From Anderseniella sp. (lineage in GTDB: Bacteria > Pseudomonadota > Alphaproteobacteria > Rhizobiales > Aestuariivirgaceae): a DNA stretch of 64,000 bases. The notes under the pieces are model-generated. The model had not been told where the DNA came from and ran no database searches. It saw only the letters and a program-made list of their open reading frames with translations. Each line of letters begins with the position of its first letter. The stretch's first letter is position 1. Location: positions 372,001 through 436,000 of the forward strand of contig JANQOK010000013.1 of NCBI GenBank assembly GCA_028289645.1, written 5' to 3'. Positions 27,392-35,096 of this stretch are shown one piece after another. Both the position numbers and the translations under genes were made by a program.

Positions 27392-27601
27392 TTACTCTGC
27401 TTCGGTGTATTCAAGCAGCTCTCCGGGCTGACAATCCAGCGCCTGGCATATCTTTTCCAGTGTTTCAAACCGCACGCCCTTGACCTTGCCTGACTTGAGC
27501 AGGGAGATGTTCTGCTCGGTGATCCCGACCAGTTCGGCCAGCTCCCGCGAGCGCATCTTGCGGCGCGCCAGCATTACGTCCAGATTGACTACAATAGGCA
27601 T
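27392..27601 (-). CDS. XRE-family HTH regulator
   Basis: 69-residue Cro/C1-type DNA-binding protein that is all helix-turn-helix: SRELAELVGITEQNISLLK is the HTH, followed by RFETLEKICQALDCQPGELL. This compact form (YozG-like) is usually encoded with a DUF2975 membrane protein, as here (20 bases downstream of it). It probably autoregulates the pair. Confidence 0.88.
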   Translation of the reverse strand: MPIVVNLDVMLARRKMRSRELAELVGITEQNISLLKSGKVKGVRFETLEKICQALDCQPGELLEYTEAE

Positions 27602-27620
27602 GTGCGGACCTCGTGCGAAT

Positions 27621-28154
27621 CTAAACGATAGAGCGATTCTCTTCGGCCACCGTGAACGCCTCGTCGAGCAGGCGGCCCATCATCATGATCAGGGCGGCGA
27701 TCACCAGCGTGGCGAGATTGGTGCTGGAAAGATTTACGGCAAGCATGCGCTGACCGTCGGGCAGGTGGGCGGTCAGCACCGCGCTGATGGCCGCGCCGGC
27801 CACAATCTGTGCGATGGCAACACCGACCAGTGCCTGTCCGAACCGCTTGATGTGCAGGCCGGCGCCGGCCGGAAACAGATCTCCGGTCCTGTACAGTTCA
27901 AAAAATGCCCTGACCTGCCACAGGCCATAGAGCAGCAACAGAGGCGCAACCGATCCTAGCAGGTGCATCAACGTTTTCTGCCAGCCTGCCAGATCCACCC
28001 ATTCCACCCCGTCCAGCTGTGCCGGCACGGCCTGTGCGATGTAGCCGGGATACAGCAGCACAACAGCGCCGGCAGCCATGAACAGGCCCATGCTGACCAG
28101 CGTCAGCCAGCTCAGGCGGGTTGCCATGCGGGCAATTGATTTTGATGGCTGCAT
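27621..28154 (-). CDS. DUF2975 membrane protein
   Basis: 177-residue protein with four hydrophobic helices (about 15-38, 60-82, 108-132 and 148-165). The sequence LLLYGLWQVRAFFELYRTGDLF is typical of DUF2975. It is paired with an XRE-type regulator downstream, the common family arrangement, suggesting a membrane-sensor/repressor module. A promoter-like pair is present upstream (28190-28218). Function unknown. Confidence 0.8.
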   Translation of the reverse strand: MQPSKSIARMATRLSWLTLVSMGLFMAAGAVVLLYPGYIAQAVPAQLDGVEWVDLAGWQKTLMHLLGSVAPLLLLYGLWQVRAFFELYRTGDLFPAGAGLHIKRFGQALVGVAIAQIVAGAAISAVLTAHLPDGQRMLAVNLSSTNLATLVIAALIMMMGRLLDEAFTVAEENRSIV

Positions 28155-28189
28155 GTCGGTCTCCTTGCGTTGTGCCTTTACAAGAACAC

Positions 28190-28218
28190 ATTTTATGATA
28201 ATAAAAAATTACTGTAAA
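28190..28218 (-). promoter_or_regulatory. Putative promoter and operator for DUF2975-XRE
   Basis: On the minus strand TTTACA (28213-28218) and TAAAAT (28190-28195) are separated by 17 bases, a good sigma-70-like match, about 35 bases before the DUF2975 start. A small inverted repeat, TTTTAT-GATA-ATAAAA (28191-28206), overlaps the -10 element and could be the XRE operator. The A+T-rich stretch contrasts strongly with its surroundings. Confidence 0.5.
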
Positions 28219-28247
28219 ACAATAAAAAATAAACTCAAGGCATTAAT

Positions 28248-28841
28248 ATGAAAACCCTCAAACGGATAGCCCAGACAGGTCTGGTGTGCGCATTGCTGGC
28301 AAGTTGTGCCACGATTCCCGCCACCAGCATCTACAAGCTGCGCAATTTCGATATTGCCACGACGGACGTCTCCCGGCTGAGAATTGCGGTGCAGATACCG
28401 CAGTCCATCCGGATCATGCCGGCGGGTGTCAAAATGACCATTGCCGCGCGCCTGCAGGACGGACCAGTGAACCAAAGCGAGACGTTCGTGCTGAGCGAAC
28501 TCGATGCGCATGGCCTGTCTGGCGAGCAACGGCCGCAACCTGCGAAATGGACGCAAGTTGCCGCCTATAGGCTTGAACCGGCGGATATCGAACGATTATC
28601 CGCTTTCCGGGACAGGATCGCAGATCTCAAACAGCGCCACGGTGATCAGGTCAAAGGCTCGATCAGCATTGGTGTGGACAGTTGCGCCAGGGCACTGATC
28701 CCGGACGGGCCGGTTCACATCACAACCTGGATCAAGTCTGAGGAGACGGCTGAGTATGTGGTGTTGAACCGCAATCTCGACCTGCGCCGTGCAGCTGAAA
28801 AGGCCGGCCGAGCACTGGAGATCGAACCATGCCAAAACTGA
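28248..28841 (+). CDS. Hypothetical lipoprotein
   Basis: 197 residues with a lipoprotein signal: MKTLKRIAQTGLVCALLASC, lipidated Cys near residue 20. The mature part has no domain I recognise. It looks alpha/beta with an arginine-rich core and a central VKGSISIGVDSCARALIPDGPVH. It overlaps the next lipoprotein gene by 13 bases, so the two form a small transcript. The A+T-rich spacer at 28178-28240 probably carries its promoter. Function unknown. Confidence 0.7.
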   Translation: MKTLKRIAQTGLVCALLASCATIPATSIYKLRNFDIATTDVSRLRIAVQIPQSIRIMPAGVKMTIAARLQDGPVNQSETFVLSELDAHGLSGEQRPQPAKWTQVAAYRLEPADIERLSAFRDRIADLKQRHGDQVKGSISIGVDSCARALIPDGPVHITTWIKSEETAEYVVLNRNLDLRRAAEKAGRALEIEPCQN

Positions 28842-29029
28842 CAATGATTTTGCTCCTGATGATGGGGCCGTTACTGGCGGCGTGCAGTTCCAGCGATGTT
28901 GCCGACACAATCGTGTCTGCGACCGGCAACACCCTGCGCAGCAACTGTGAGCGGGCCGGGAACTGCGAGGTCTACTGCAAGCGCGAAGAGACCATCAAGA
29001 CCCATGACGGCCGCTGTGTCGGCGAGTGA
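28829..29029 (+). CDS. Small hypothetical lipoprotein
   Basis: 66-residue product with a lipobox LLAACSS (Cys about residue 19). The mature part is short and Cys-rich (CERAGNCEVYCK then GRCVGE), so a disulfide-stabilised periplasmic lipoprotein is likely. It overlaps the upstream lipoprotein gene by 13 bases and ends 12 bases before the convergent moxR stop. Too short for family assignment. Confidence 0.65.
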   Translation: MPKLTMILLLMMGPLLAACSSSDVADTIVSATGNTLRSNCERAGNCEVYCKREETIKTHDGRCVGE

Positions 29030-29041
29030 TCGGGCGTGATG

Positions 29042-29887
29042 TTACCGCCCCTCGCGGCGCGCCATGAAGGCGAGGCGTTCGAACAGGGCGACGTCCTGTT
29101 CGTTTTTCAACAAGGCGCCGTGCAGTGGCGGAATGACCTTGGTCGGATCCTTCTGACGCAGTGTCTCCGGTGTGACATCTTCATTGAGCAGCAGCTTTAT
29201 CCAGTCGAGCAGCTCTGACGTGGAGGGTTTCTTCTTCAGGCCCGGGACATCGCGTACTTCATAGAAGATATTCAGCGCCTCGCTGACCAGGCGCTGCTTC
29301 AGGCCCGGATAGTGGACCTCGATGATGTCCTTCATGGTGTCGGCGTCGGGAAACTTGATGAAGTGGAAGAAGCAGCGGCGCAGGAAGGCGTCCGGCAGTT
29401 CCTTTTCGTTGTTGGAGGTGATGATGACCACCGGCCGGTGCTCAGCCTTGACGGTTTCGCCGGTCTCGTAAACATGGAACTCCATGCGGTCGAGTTCCTG
29501 CAGCAGGTCGTTGGGAAACTCGATGTCGGCCTTGTCGATCTCGTCGATCAGCAGCACCGAGCGCTTGTCAGCCGTGAAGGCCTCCCACAGCTTGCCGCGC
29601 TTGATGTAGTTCTTGATGTCATGCACGCGTTCATCGCCAAGCTGGCTGTCGCGCAGGCGCGATACCGCGTCATATTCGTACAAACCCTGCTGAGCCTTGG
29701 TGGTCGACTTGATGTGCCACTCCAGCAACGGCGTCTCGATTGCCCTGGCAACCTCATGGGCCAGAACGGTCTTGCCGGTGCCCGGTTCACCCTTGATCAG
29801 CAGCGGCCGCTCCAGCACGATTGCCGCATTGACGGCCACCCGCAGGTCTTCGGTGGCAATATAGTCACTGGTGCCTTCAAATCTCAT
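29042..29887 (-). CDS. MoxR-family AAA+ ATPase
   Basis: 281-residue AAA+ ATPase. Walker A is GEPGTGKTVLAHEVARA, Walker B VLLIDEIDKAD, sensor 1 TSNNEKELPDAFLRRCFFHF. These agree with the MoxR group that works with CoxE-type VWA proteins. The ATG at 29887 is the family-like start (MRFEGTSDYIATEDLRVAV); an upstream frame to 29965 adds 26 residues that read as shadow. Its usual partner type is at 3-1181, 28 kb away. It is divergent from dksA. Confidence 0.85.
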   Translation of the reverse strand: MRFEGTSDYIATEDLRVAVNAAIVLERPLLIKGEPGTGKTVLAHEVARAIETPLLEWHIKSTTKAQQGLYEYDAVSRLRDSQLGDERVHDIKNYIKRGKLWEAFTADKRSVLLIDEIDKADIEFPNDLLQELDRMEFHVYETGETVKAEHRPVVIITSNNEKELPDAFLRRCFFHFIKFPDADTMKDIIEVHYPGLKQRLVSEALNIFYEVRDVPGLKKKPSTSELLDWIKLLLNEDVTPETLRQKDPTKVIPPLHGALLKNEQDVALFERLAFMARREGR

Positions 29888-30082
29888 GTCGCTGGTCGGC
29901 CTTTCTGTAGTTCTGTCGTGGTAGTTGCGGTGAGGCTTTGTGCCCCAAGCAGGGGTTGCTTGCAATGGCCTGCGCGCTTGCGCGAAACAATTGGAATCAA
30001 TGACATGCCACTCGCCCGATTGCCCGCAAGTGTCAATAACCTTTCATGGAATCACTTTTCACTTACACGTCTCATTAACTGG

Positions 30083-30111
30083 TTGCGCAGGCCGTGTCCG
30101 AACGATATAGA
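30083..30111 (+). promoter_or_regulatory. Putative dksA promoter
   Basis: TTGCGC (30083-30088) and TATAGA (30106-30111) with exact 17-base spacing, 42 bases before the dksA ATG. A good sigma-70-like match in the 266-bp moxR-dksA divergent gap. Confidence 0.5.
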
Positions 30112-30153
30112 GGCGCAATCAGTCGCAGTTTTTGAAACCGAGGATTGAAGTTC

Positions 30154-30570
30154 ATGGGAGAGAGCAAGCCGATTCCGCTATCCAAGCTGGAAAAGGAGCC
30201 GTTCATGAGCGAACGGCAGCAAGAATACTTCCGGGCCAAGCTGCTGGCCTGGAAAGAGGACATCCTGCGGGAAAGCCGCGAGACACTGCAGAACCTGCAA
30301 ACGGAAAATCTCGTCTTGCCGGATGCGGCGGACAGGGCGTCCACGGAAACCGACCGGTCGCTTGAGTTGCGTACCCGTGACAGGCAACGCAAGCTGATCG
30401 CGAAAATTGAAGCCGCCTTGAAGCGGATTGACGACGGCATTTACGGATATTGTGAAGAAACCGGCGAGCCGATCTCGCTGCGCCGCCTGGATGCGCGGCC
30501 CATTGCCACGCTGTCGGTAGAGGCGCAGGAACGCCACGAGCGCCGCGAAAAGGTTTACCGCGACGACTGA
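30154..30570 (+). CDS. dksA: RNA polymerase-binding factor DksA
   Basis: 138-residue DksA. The long coiled coil carries the tip motif PDAADRAS (the DxxDxA that acts in the secondary channel), followed by SLELRTRDRQRKLI as in E. coli. The zinc finger keeps only one of four cysteines (GYCEETGEPI, with the later pair replaced by Ser and Ala in TLSVEAQ), so it should work without zinc, as known for alphaproteobacterial DksA. The ATG at 30154 is preferred over the TTG at 30145. With ppGpp it adjusts transcription in the stringent response. Neighbour fliO-cckA is typical. Confidence 0.92.
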   Translation: MGESKPIPLSKLEKEPFMSERQQEYFRAKLLAWKEDILRESRETLQNLQTENLVLPDAADRASTETDRSLELRTRDRQRKLIAKIEAALKRIDDGIYGYCEETGEPISLRRLDARPIATLSVEAQERHERREKVYRDD

Positions 30571-30639
30571 CCGGCATTTGCTGCCGGGCCGGAACCAAAC
30601 GCTTTGTGTGTTTGGCCGGAGGCGGAATGCAGGTGGGCC

Positions 30640-31152
30640 CTAGTTCTGGTCCAGGTCGTGTTCCACGGCCCGCAAGTTTGGCGGGCGATCGGCCGGCTGG
30701 CGTTCCGCGAAAACCGGTGCCCGCGGCGCAGGACGCGCGCCCAGCGGACGGACGTTTCCGGCGGGCTCGGTGGGCCCCAGCGGCGGCGCGTCCTTGACTG
30801 ACCCGCCAGGCGGGGCAGCGGGAATACTGTCGACGGCTTCCGCGGCCAGGTTCCTGCTTCTCTTGGCGCCTGCCGCGGCACCCTGACGTGACGGCCGGGT
30901 CGGAATGCCGGCCTCGATGACCACGTCCTGCGACCCACCGACCAGCACCAGATGTTCAACATCGTCACGACGGACCAGCACCAGGAACCGTGACTTGTCG
31001 ACTTCGTAGTATTCGGAAATGCCGAGACGCGAGCCGCGCTTGGCGCGGACGCGGCCACCCAGGGCACGTATCATCAGCCACGCGAAAATGAACACTGCCA
31101 GCACGACGCCGCCAAGGTAAATCCAGTTCATATAAGGTTCCAGAAGTTCCAT
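30640..31152 (-). CDS. fliO: FliO-like flagellar export protein
   Basis: 170 residues from the ATG at 31152 (MELLEPYMNWIYLGG). One N-terminal membrane helix (about 10-30), a short KRGSRLGISEYYEVDKSRFLVLV segment typical of FliO, then a long Pro/Arg/Ala-rich tail of low complexity. FliO is a small accessory membrane protein in assembly of the flagellar export apparatus. No other flagellar gene is in the window; the dksA-fliO-cckA order is common in Rhizobiales. It is divergent from cckA (192-bp gap). Confidence 0.75.
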   Translation of the reverse strand: MELLEPYMNWIYLGGVVLAVFIFAWLMIRALGGRVRAKRGSRLGISEYYEVDKSRFLVLVRRDDVEHLVLVGGSQDVVIEAGIPTRPSRQGAAAGAKRSRNLAAEAVDSIPAAPPGGSVKDAPPLGPTEPAGNVRPLGARPAPRAPVFAERQPADRPPNLRAVEHDLDQN

Positions 31153-31344
31153 TTTCGATCCCCCAAGATAGTGTTCGCCTGACAGATTTCGTCTCCCGAT
31201 GTACAATAATTGCACATCAGTGCGGTCAAGCGCCAGTAATGTATGGTTGAATCTAACGCCCGTTTAGGGCTGATACATGGCACAATTCGCCTATACTTGC
31301 ACCTGATTCGGGGGCGACGCCGCACGTCAGGCACACAGGGGATC

Positions 31345-33954
31345 ATGAGCAAGGACATACAAATCGAACCGGAGAGCGCTTCTTCTAAACCGGTCAAAAC
31401 GGCACCGCCGCCACCGGCAGAGGACGCCAATCCGGCCCCGGGCAGTGAAACGTCCGTTCGCGAGCTGCGACCGGCCCAGTCGGACGGCAAGCCGGTGCTC
31501 AGCCTGCTGCTGGCGATTTCGCTGGCCATAGTTGTGTACTTCGCCGTGCAATCAACCGCCAGCGTGGTGCCGCAGGTCGTGGTGGTGGCGCTCGCCCTGA
31601 TGTCGCTCACGGGTCTCATTGCCGTATTCGGCGCGCTTGCCGGCTTCGTGCATTTCGGGCGTGCGCCGCGTCAGAAAGAGTTTTTCGACCAGCTGTTCGA
31701 TGCTGTGTCAGAGCCGTGCGTGGTTTCCGATGCGCGCGGACTGATCATCTACTCCAACACCTCGTATCAGCGCCTTGTTGCAGCAACCGGGCAGACCAGG
31801 ATTGTCAATCTGGAGACATTGTACTCGGGATATCCGGATGTGTCGGAGCGGGTTTACCGGCTGGCCCGCGCAGCGCGCGAGGGCAAGGAAGCATCCGAGC
31901 AGTTCAGGCTGGCGGCCGGGTCGGCGGCCGCGGGCGCGCGCAACGATGAAGCAGCCTGGCTGCGTCTGCAGGTCAAGCCGCTGAAAGTGGGCGCGGGCCA
32001 GCCCTATTCGGTATGGCGGCTGATCGACGAAACCGACGCCCGGGCTTCCCAGGAAGATGCCTTTGAGAATCTGCAATACATAATCAACTACCTCGACCAC
32101 GCGCCGGCCGGATTTTTCTCAACCACGGCAGACGGCGCGATAGCCTATGTGAATGCCACTTTGGCGGAATGGCTGGGGCTGGACCTGTCGGCAACCACCG
32201 ACGGCAACCTGAAGCTGTCGGACATTGTCACTGAAAAAGGTGCCAAGCTGCTCGGCGGCATAGAGCCCGAGGCCGGACGTCCGGTCACCGAAGTGTTTGA
32301 CCTAGACCTCACCACCCGCACAGGCGAAACCATCCCGGCCCGCGTGGTGCATCGCTGTGAGTTTGACGGTGAAGGCAAGTTGCAGCCGTCGCGCACGCTG
32401 GTGCTCGACAGGCGGGCGCACTTTGCGGTTGAGAAAAACTCAGGTGAAGCCCAGGTGCAGATATCACGGCTGTTCAATTCGCTGCCCATCGGCATCGTGC
32501 AACTGAATGCCAAGGGCGCCATAGATACAATGAACGCAGCGTTCCTCGAACTGGCGCCCAATGCCAAGCGTCGCGGGTCGCTGTCGAAACTGGTCCGCGA
32601 AGATGAACGAGAGACACTGGACCGGCTGGTGGCGGATGCGGCAGGAGGCAAGGCCGAAACCAAACCGACCGATGTTCACTTCCTGGGCTCGGACGAAACC
32701 TCAGGCCAGGTCTACTGCGTTGCAGATGAAACCGGCGGCAAGGGTGCCGTGATGGTTTTTGCAGTGGATACGACCAAGCACTCGTCGCTGGAAACTCAGC
32801 TTGCGCAGAGCCAGAAAATGCAGGCAGTGGGCCAACTGGCCGGCGGCGTGGCGCATGACTTCAACAATGTGCTGACGGCAATCATCGGCTTTTCCGATCT
32901 GTTGCTGGCGCGCCACCGGCCGACCGACCCATCGTTTGCCGACATCATGAACATCAAGCAGAATGCCAACCGGGCGGCAAACCTGGTGCGCCAGTTGCTG
33001 GCGTTTTCGCGCCGCCAGACGCTGCGGCCCGAAGTGCTGTCCCTGACCGATGTGCTGTCGGACCTCGGCAACCTGCTTGGCCGGCTGCTCGGCGAGACGG
33101 TCGAGCTGAAGATTGTGCATGGCCGTGATCTGGCCCGCATCAAGGTGGACATCAACCAGTTCGAGCAGGTGGTGATCAACCTGTGCGTGAATGCCCGCGA
33201 CGCCATGCCTGACGGCGGCGTGCTGACGCTGAAGTCCAGCAATGTGTCGGCGGCGGAATCGGAAAACGTCAAGCCGGGCCTGATGCCGCCGGGAGACTAT
33301 GTGCTGCTGGAAGTTGCCGACACCGGTACCGGTATGCCGCAGGATGTGCTCGACAAGATTTACGAACCGTTTTTCTCCACCAAGGAAGTGGGCAAGGGGA
33401 CCGGGCTTGGCCTGTCGACCGTTTACGGCATCATCAAGCAGACTGGCGGCTTCATCTTCTGTGAAAGCGTGATGGGCAAGGGGACGACGTTCAAGGTCTA
33501 CCTGCCGCAATATGTCGAAACCCAGGCAGAGGAATCGGCGCGCGTGGCCGACGCCGCAACCGGCGAGCCCAAGAGCGTGGACCTGACCGGCACCGGCACC
33601 ATCTTGCTGGTTGAGGACGAAGATGCCGTCCGCTCGTTCGCCAAACGGGCATTGGAATCGCGCGGTTACACAGTGTTGGAAGCGGATTCCGGTGAGATCG
33701 GGCTTGAGGTGCTGGAAGAATACGGCGAAGAACCCGATCTGATCGTGTCAGATGTGGTGATGCCGGAAATGGACGGACCAAGCATGCTTCGCGAACTGCG
33801 CAAGCGTGGCATCAAGACCAAGATCGTTTTCATCTCCGGCTATGCGGAAGACGCGTTTGAAAAGAATCTCGAAGGTCAGACGGATTTTGCCTTCCTGCCC
33901 AAGCCATTCACCCTGAAACAGCTTGCCGAGGCGGTAAAGGAGGCCATCGGCTGA
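31345..33954 (+). CDS. cckA: Cell-cycle hybrid histidine kinase CckA
   Basis: 869-residue essential alphaproteobacterial kinase that feeds the CtrA cell-cycle phosphorelay through ChpT. Order: Pro-rich N-terminus, two membrane helices (about 55-105), PAS segments (about 115-440), HisKA with H504 in GGVAHDFNNVLTAIIGFSDLL, HATPase (about 610-720), and a receiver with phosphoacceptor D803 in LIVSDVVMPEMDGPSM. The ATG at 31345 (MSKDIQIEPE) is behind ACAGGGG; a longer frame to 31243 lacks a ribosome site. The GGVAHDFNN signature with a C-terminal receiver makes the call firm. Confidence 0.95.
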   Translation: MSKDIQIEPESASSKPVKTAPPPPAEDANPAPGSETSVRELRPAQSDGKPVLSLLLAISLAIVVYFAVQSTASVVPQVVVVALALMSLTGLIAVFGALAGFVHFGRAPRQKEFFDQLFDAVSEPCVVSDARGLIIYSNTSYQRLVAATGQTRIVNLETLYSGYPDVSERVYRLARAAREGKEASEQFRLAAGSAAAGARNDEAAWLRLQVKPLKVGAGQPYSVWRLIDETDARASQEDAFENLQYIINYLDHAPAGFFSTTADGAIAYVNATLAEWLGLDLSATTDGNLKLSDIVTEKGAKLLGGIEPEAGRPVTEVFDLDLTTRTGETIPARVVHRCEFDGEGKLQPSRTLVLDRRAHFAVEKNSGEAQVQISRLFNSLPIGIVQLNAKGAIDTMNAAFLELAPNAKRRGSLSKLVREDERETLDRLVADAAGGKAETKPTDVHFLGSDETSGQVYCVADETGGKGAVMVFAVDTTKHSSLETQLAQSQKMQAVGQLAGGVAHDFNNVLTAIIGFSDLLLARHRPTDPSFADIMNIKQNANRAANLVRQLLAFSRRQTLRPEVLSLTDVLSDLGNLLGRLLGETVELKIVHGRDLARIKVDINQFEQVVINLCVNARDAMPDGGVLTLKSSNVSAAESENVKPGLMPPGDYVLLEVADTGTGMPQDVLDKIYEPFFSTKEVGKGTGLGLSTVYGIIKQTGGFIFCESVMGKGTTFKVYLPQYVETQAEESARVADAATGEPKSVDLTGTGTILLVEDEDAVRSFAKRALESRGYTVLEADSGEIGLEVLEEYGEEPDLIVSDVVMPEMDGPSMLRELRKRGIKTKIVFISGYAEDAFEKNLEGQTDFAFLPKPFTLKQLAEAVKEAIG

Positions 33955-34110
33955 GCCTGCTGGACTCGGGTACGGAAACCATGTAGTTAACCGCCGATTG
34001 AGAGCGCCGATTTGAGCATCAGCTTGCGGGCGCGGAACAAATACAGCTAAAGCGAAGAGAACTTCTCGTTTTCTTCAGTTTTGAGGCGCCCACGAGGCGG
34101 AGGAGAAACG

Positions 34111-34440
34111 ATGAATGTTCACTCTACCAACCTGTCTGCCGGTTCCGGGATACCCGTCGCCCGTATTGCCGAAGCGCGGAGGTCGCTGCCGCACTGCGCC
34201 TTGTCTTTCGAGCTGGAGTTCGAAGCGCAGGGCCTGCAGGCGGTTTCAGATCTGGTTGTGCTGTTCACTCGCGCCGGACTGACCTGCGACGCGCTGCGCT
34301 ACAGTGCAAGCGGCAGCATTCTTGCCCGCCTGTGCGACAGTGAGAGTTCGGACTTCACGCTGATGGATGCCGGACTCGACCAGCTTGCCTCGCTCACAAT
34401 GGTACGCTGGACCACCATTCTTTCAAAACCTGTGAACTGA
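34111..34440 (+). CDS. Hypothetical protein with ACT-like fold
   Basis: 109 residues behind a strong ribosome site (GGCGGAGGAGAAACG). Predicted elements run strand (ALSFELEFEA), helix (GLQAVSDLVVLFTRAGL), strand, strand, helix (FTLMDAGLDQLASL), strand (MVRWTTIL), which is the ACT order. The first part resembles small regulatory subunits of acetolactate synthase (IlvH/IlvM type). It lies downstream of cckA (156-bp gap), with no amino-acid biosynthetic gene beside it. Fold call is inference; function unknown. Confidence 0.5.
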   Translation: MNVHSTNLSAGSGIPVARIAEARRSLPHCALSFELEFEAQGLQAVSDLVVLFTRAGLTCDALRYSASGSILARLCDSESSDFTLMDAGLDQLASLTMVRWTTILSKPVN

Positions 34441-34448
34441 ATTGGCCG

Positions 34449-35021
34449 CTAGGCTCTGTCCGAGACGCGACGCTGGTTCTGGAAAATCTGCTGCCAGTTG
34501 CCATGACCGGCGGCCTCGAGTGCCTCGATTCCGGCCAGTCGGGCCGGGCGGTGGTCTTCATGATCGGGTTTGGAAGGTGTCGCCTTGAAGGCTGACATCA
34601 CGTGCGGGTCGAACCGGTTCTCCACGGCACCGGCAATGCACAGCGCCAGGTACCAGTCAAACGGGATCAGGGCAGGGTCATGGAGTTGCGGCATGTAGGT
34701 TGCGGTTGCAACCGGTCCGCCGTCAGAGGCCATGGTAACGGTGAAACCATCTTCCCGGCTGTAGCCGTGGCCCACACCTTCGATCTGATCCAGCACCGGC
34801 ATCTCTTCGGCTGACAGCTCGTAAACGACACCGGGATGACTGGTGCCGTCGCGCCGCACCAGACCGGCCTTGCCGGACCCGTCGCCACCCGGTTTGGTGA
34901 AGCTCACGGTCCAGCCATCGGTCATGGCAACGCCGACGACACGTGCCGACGGGCAGCGTGCGATCAGGCGGGTCGAGAGGAGATTGGAGCCGTAGGCAAA
35001 GTACAGGCAGGTTTGCATCAA
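34449..35021 (-). CDS. Gamma-glutamylcyclotransferase family protein
   Basis: 190 residues of the GGCT/AIG2 fold. The N-terminal YFAYGSNL motif binds the substrate; the catalytic acid is expected in GVVYELSAEEMPVLDQIEG. The family acts on gamma-glutamyl amines or peptides, releasing 5-oxoproline. The C-terminal 60 residues are beyond the core. It is divergent from the amidase gene with a 75-bp gap. The physiological substrate is unknown. Confidence 0.8.
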   Translation of the reverse strand: MMQTCLYFAYGSNLLSTRLIARCPSARVVGVAMTDGWTVSFTKPGGDGSGKAGLVRRDGTSHPGVVYELSAEEMPVLDQIEGVGHGYSREDGFTVTMASDGGPVATATYMPQLHDPALIPFDWYLALCIAGAVENRFDPHVMSAFKATPSKPDHEDHRPARLAGIEALEAAGHGNWQQIFQNQRRVSDRA

Positions 35022-35096
35022 TGGGGCCTTGCCGGTGTTTCACAGATAGTGCCATGCTGCCCGCACATCGGGCATTGGACAACAGGGAATACTTAC

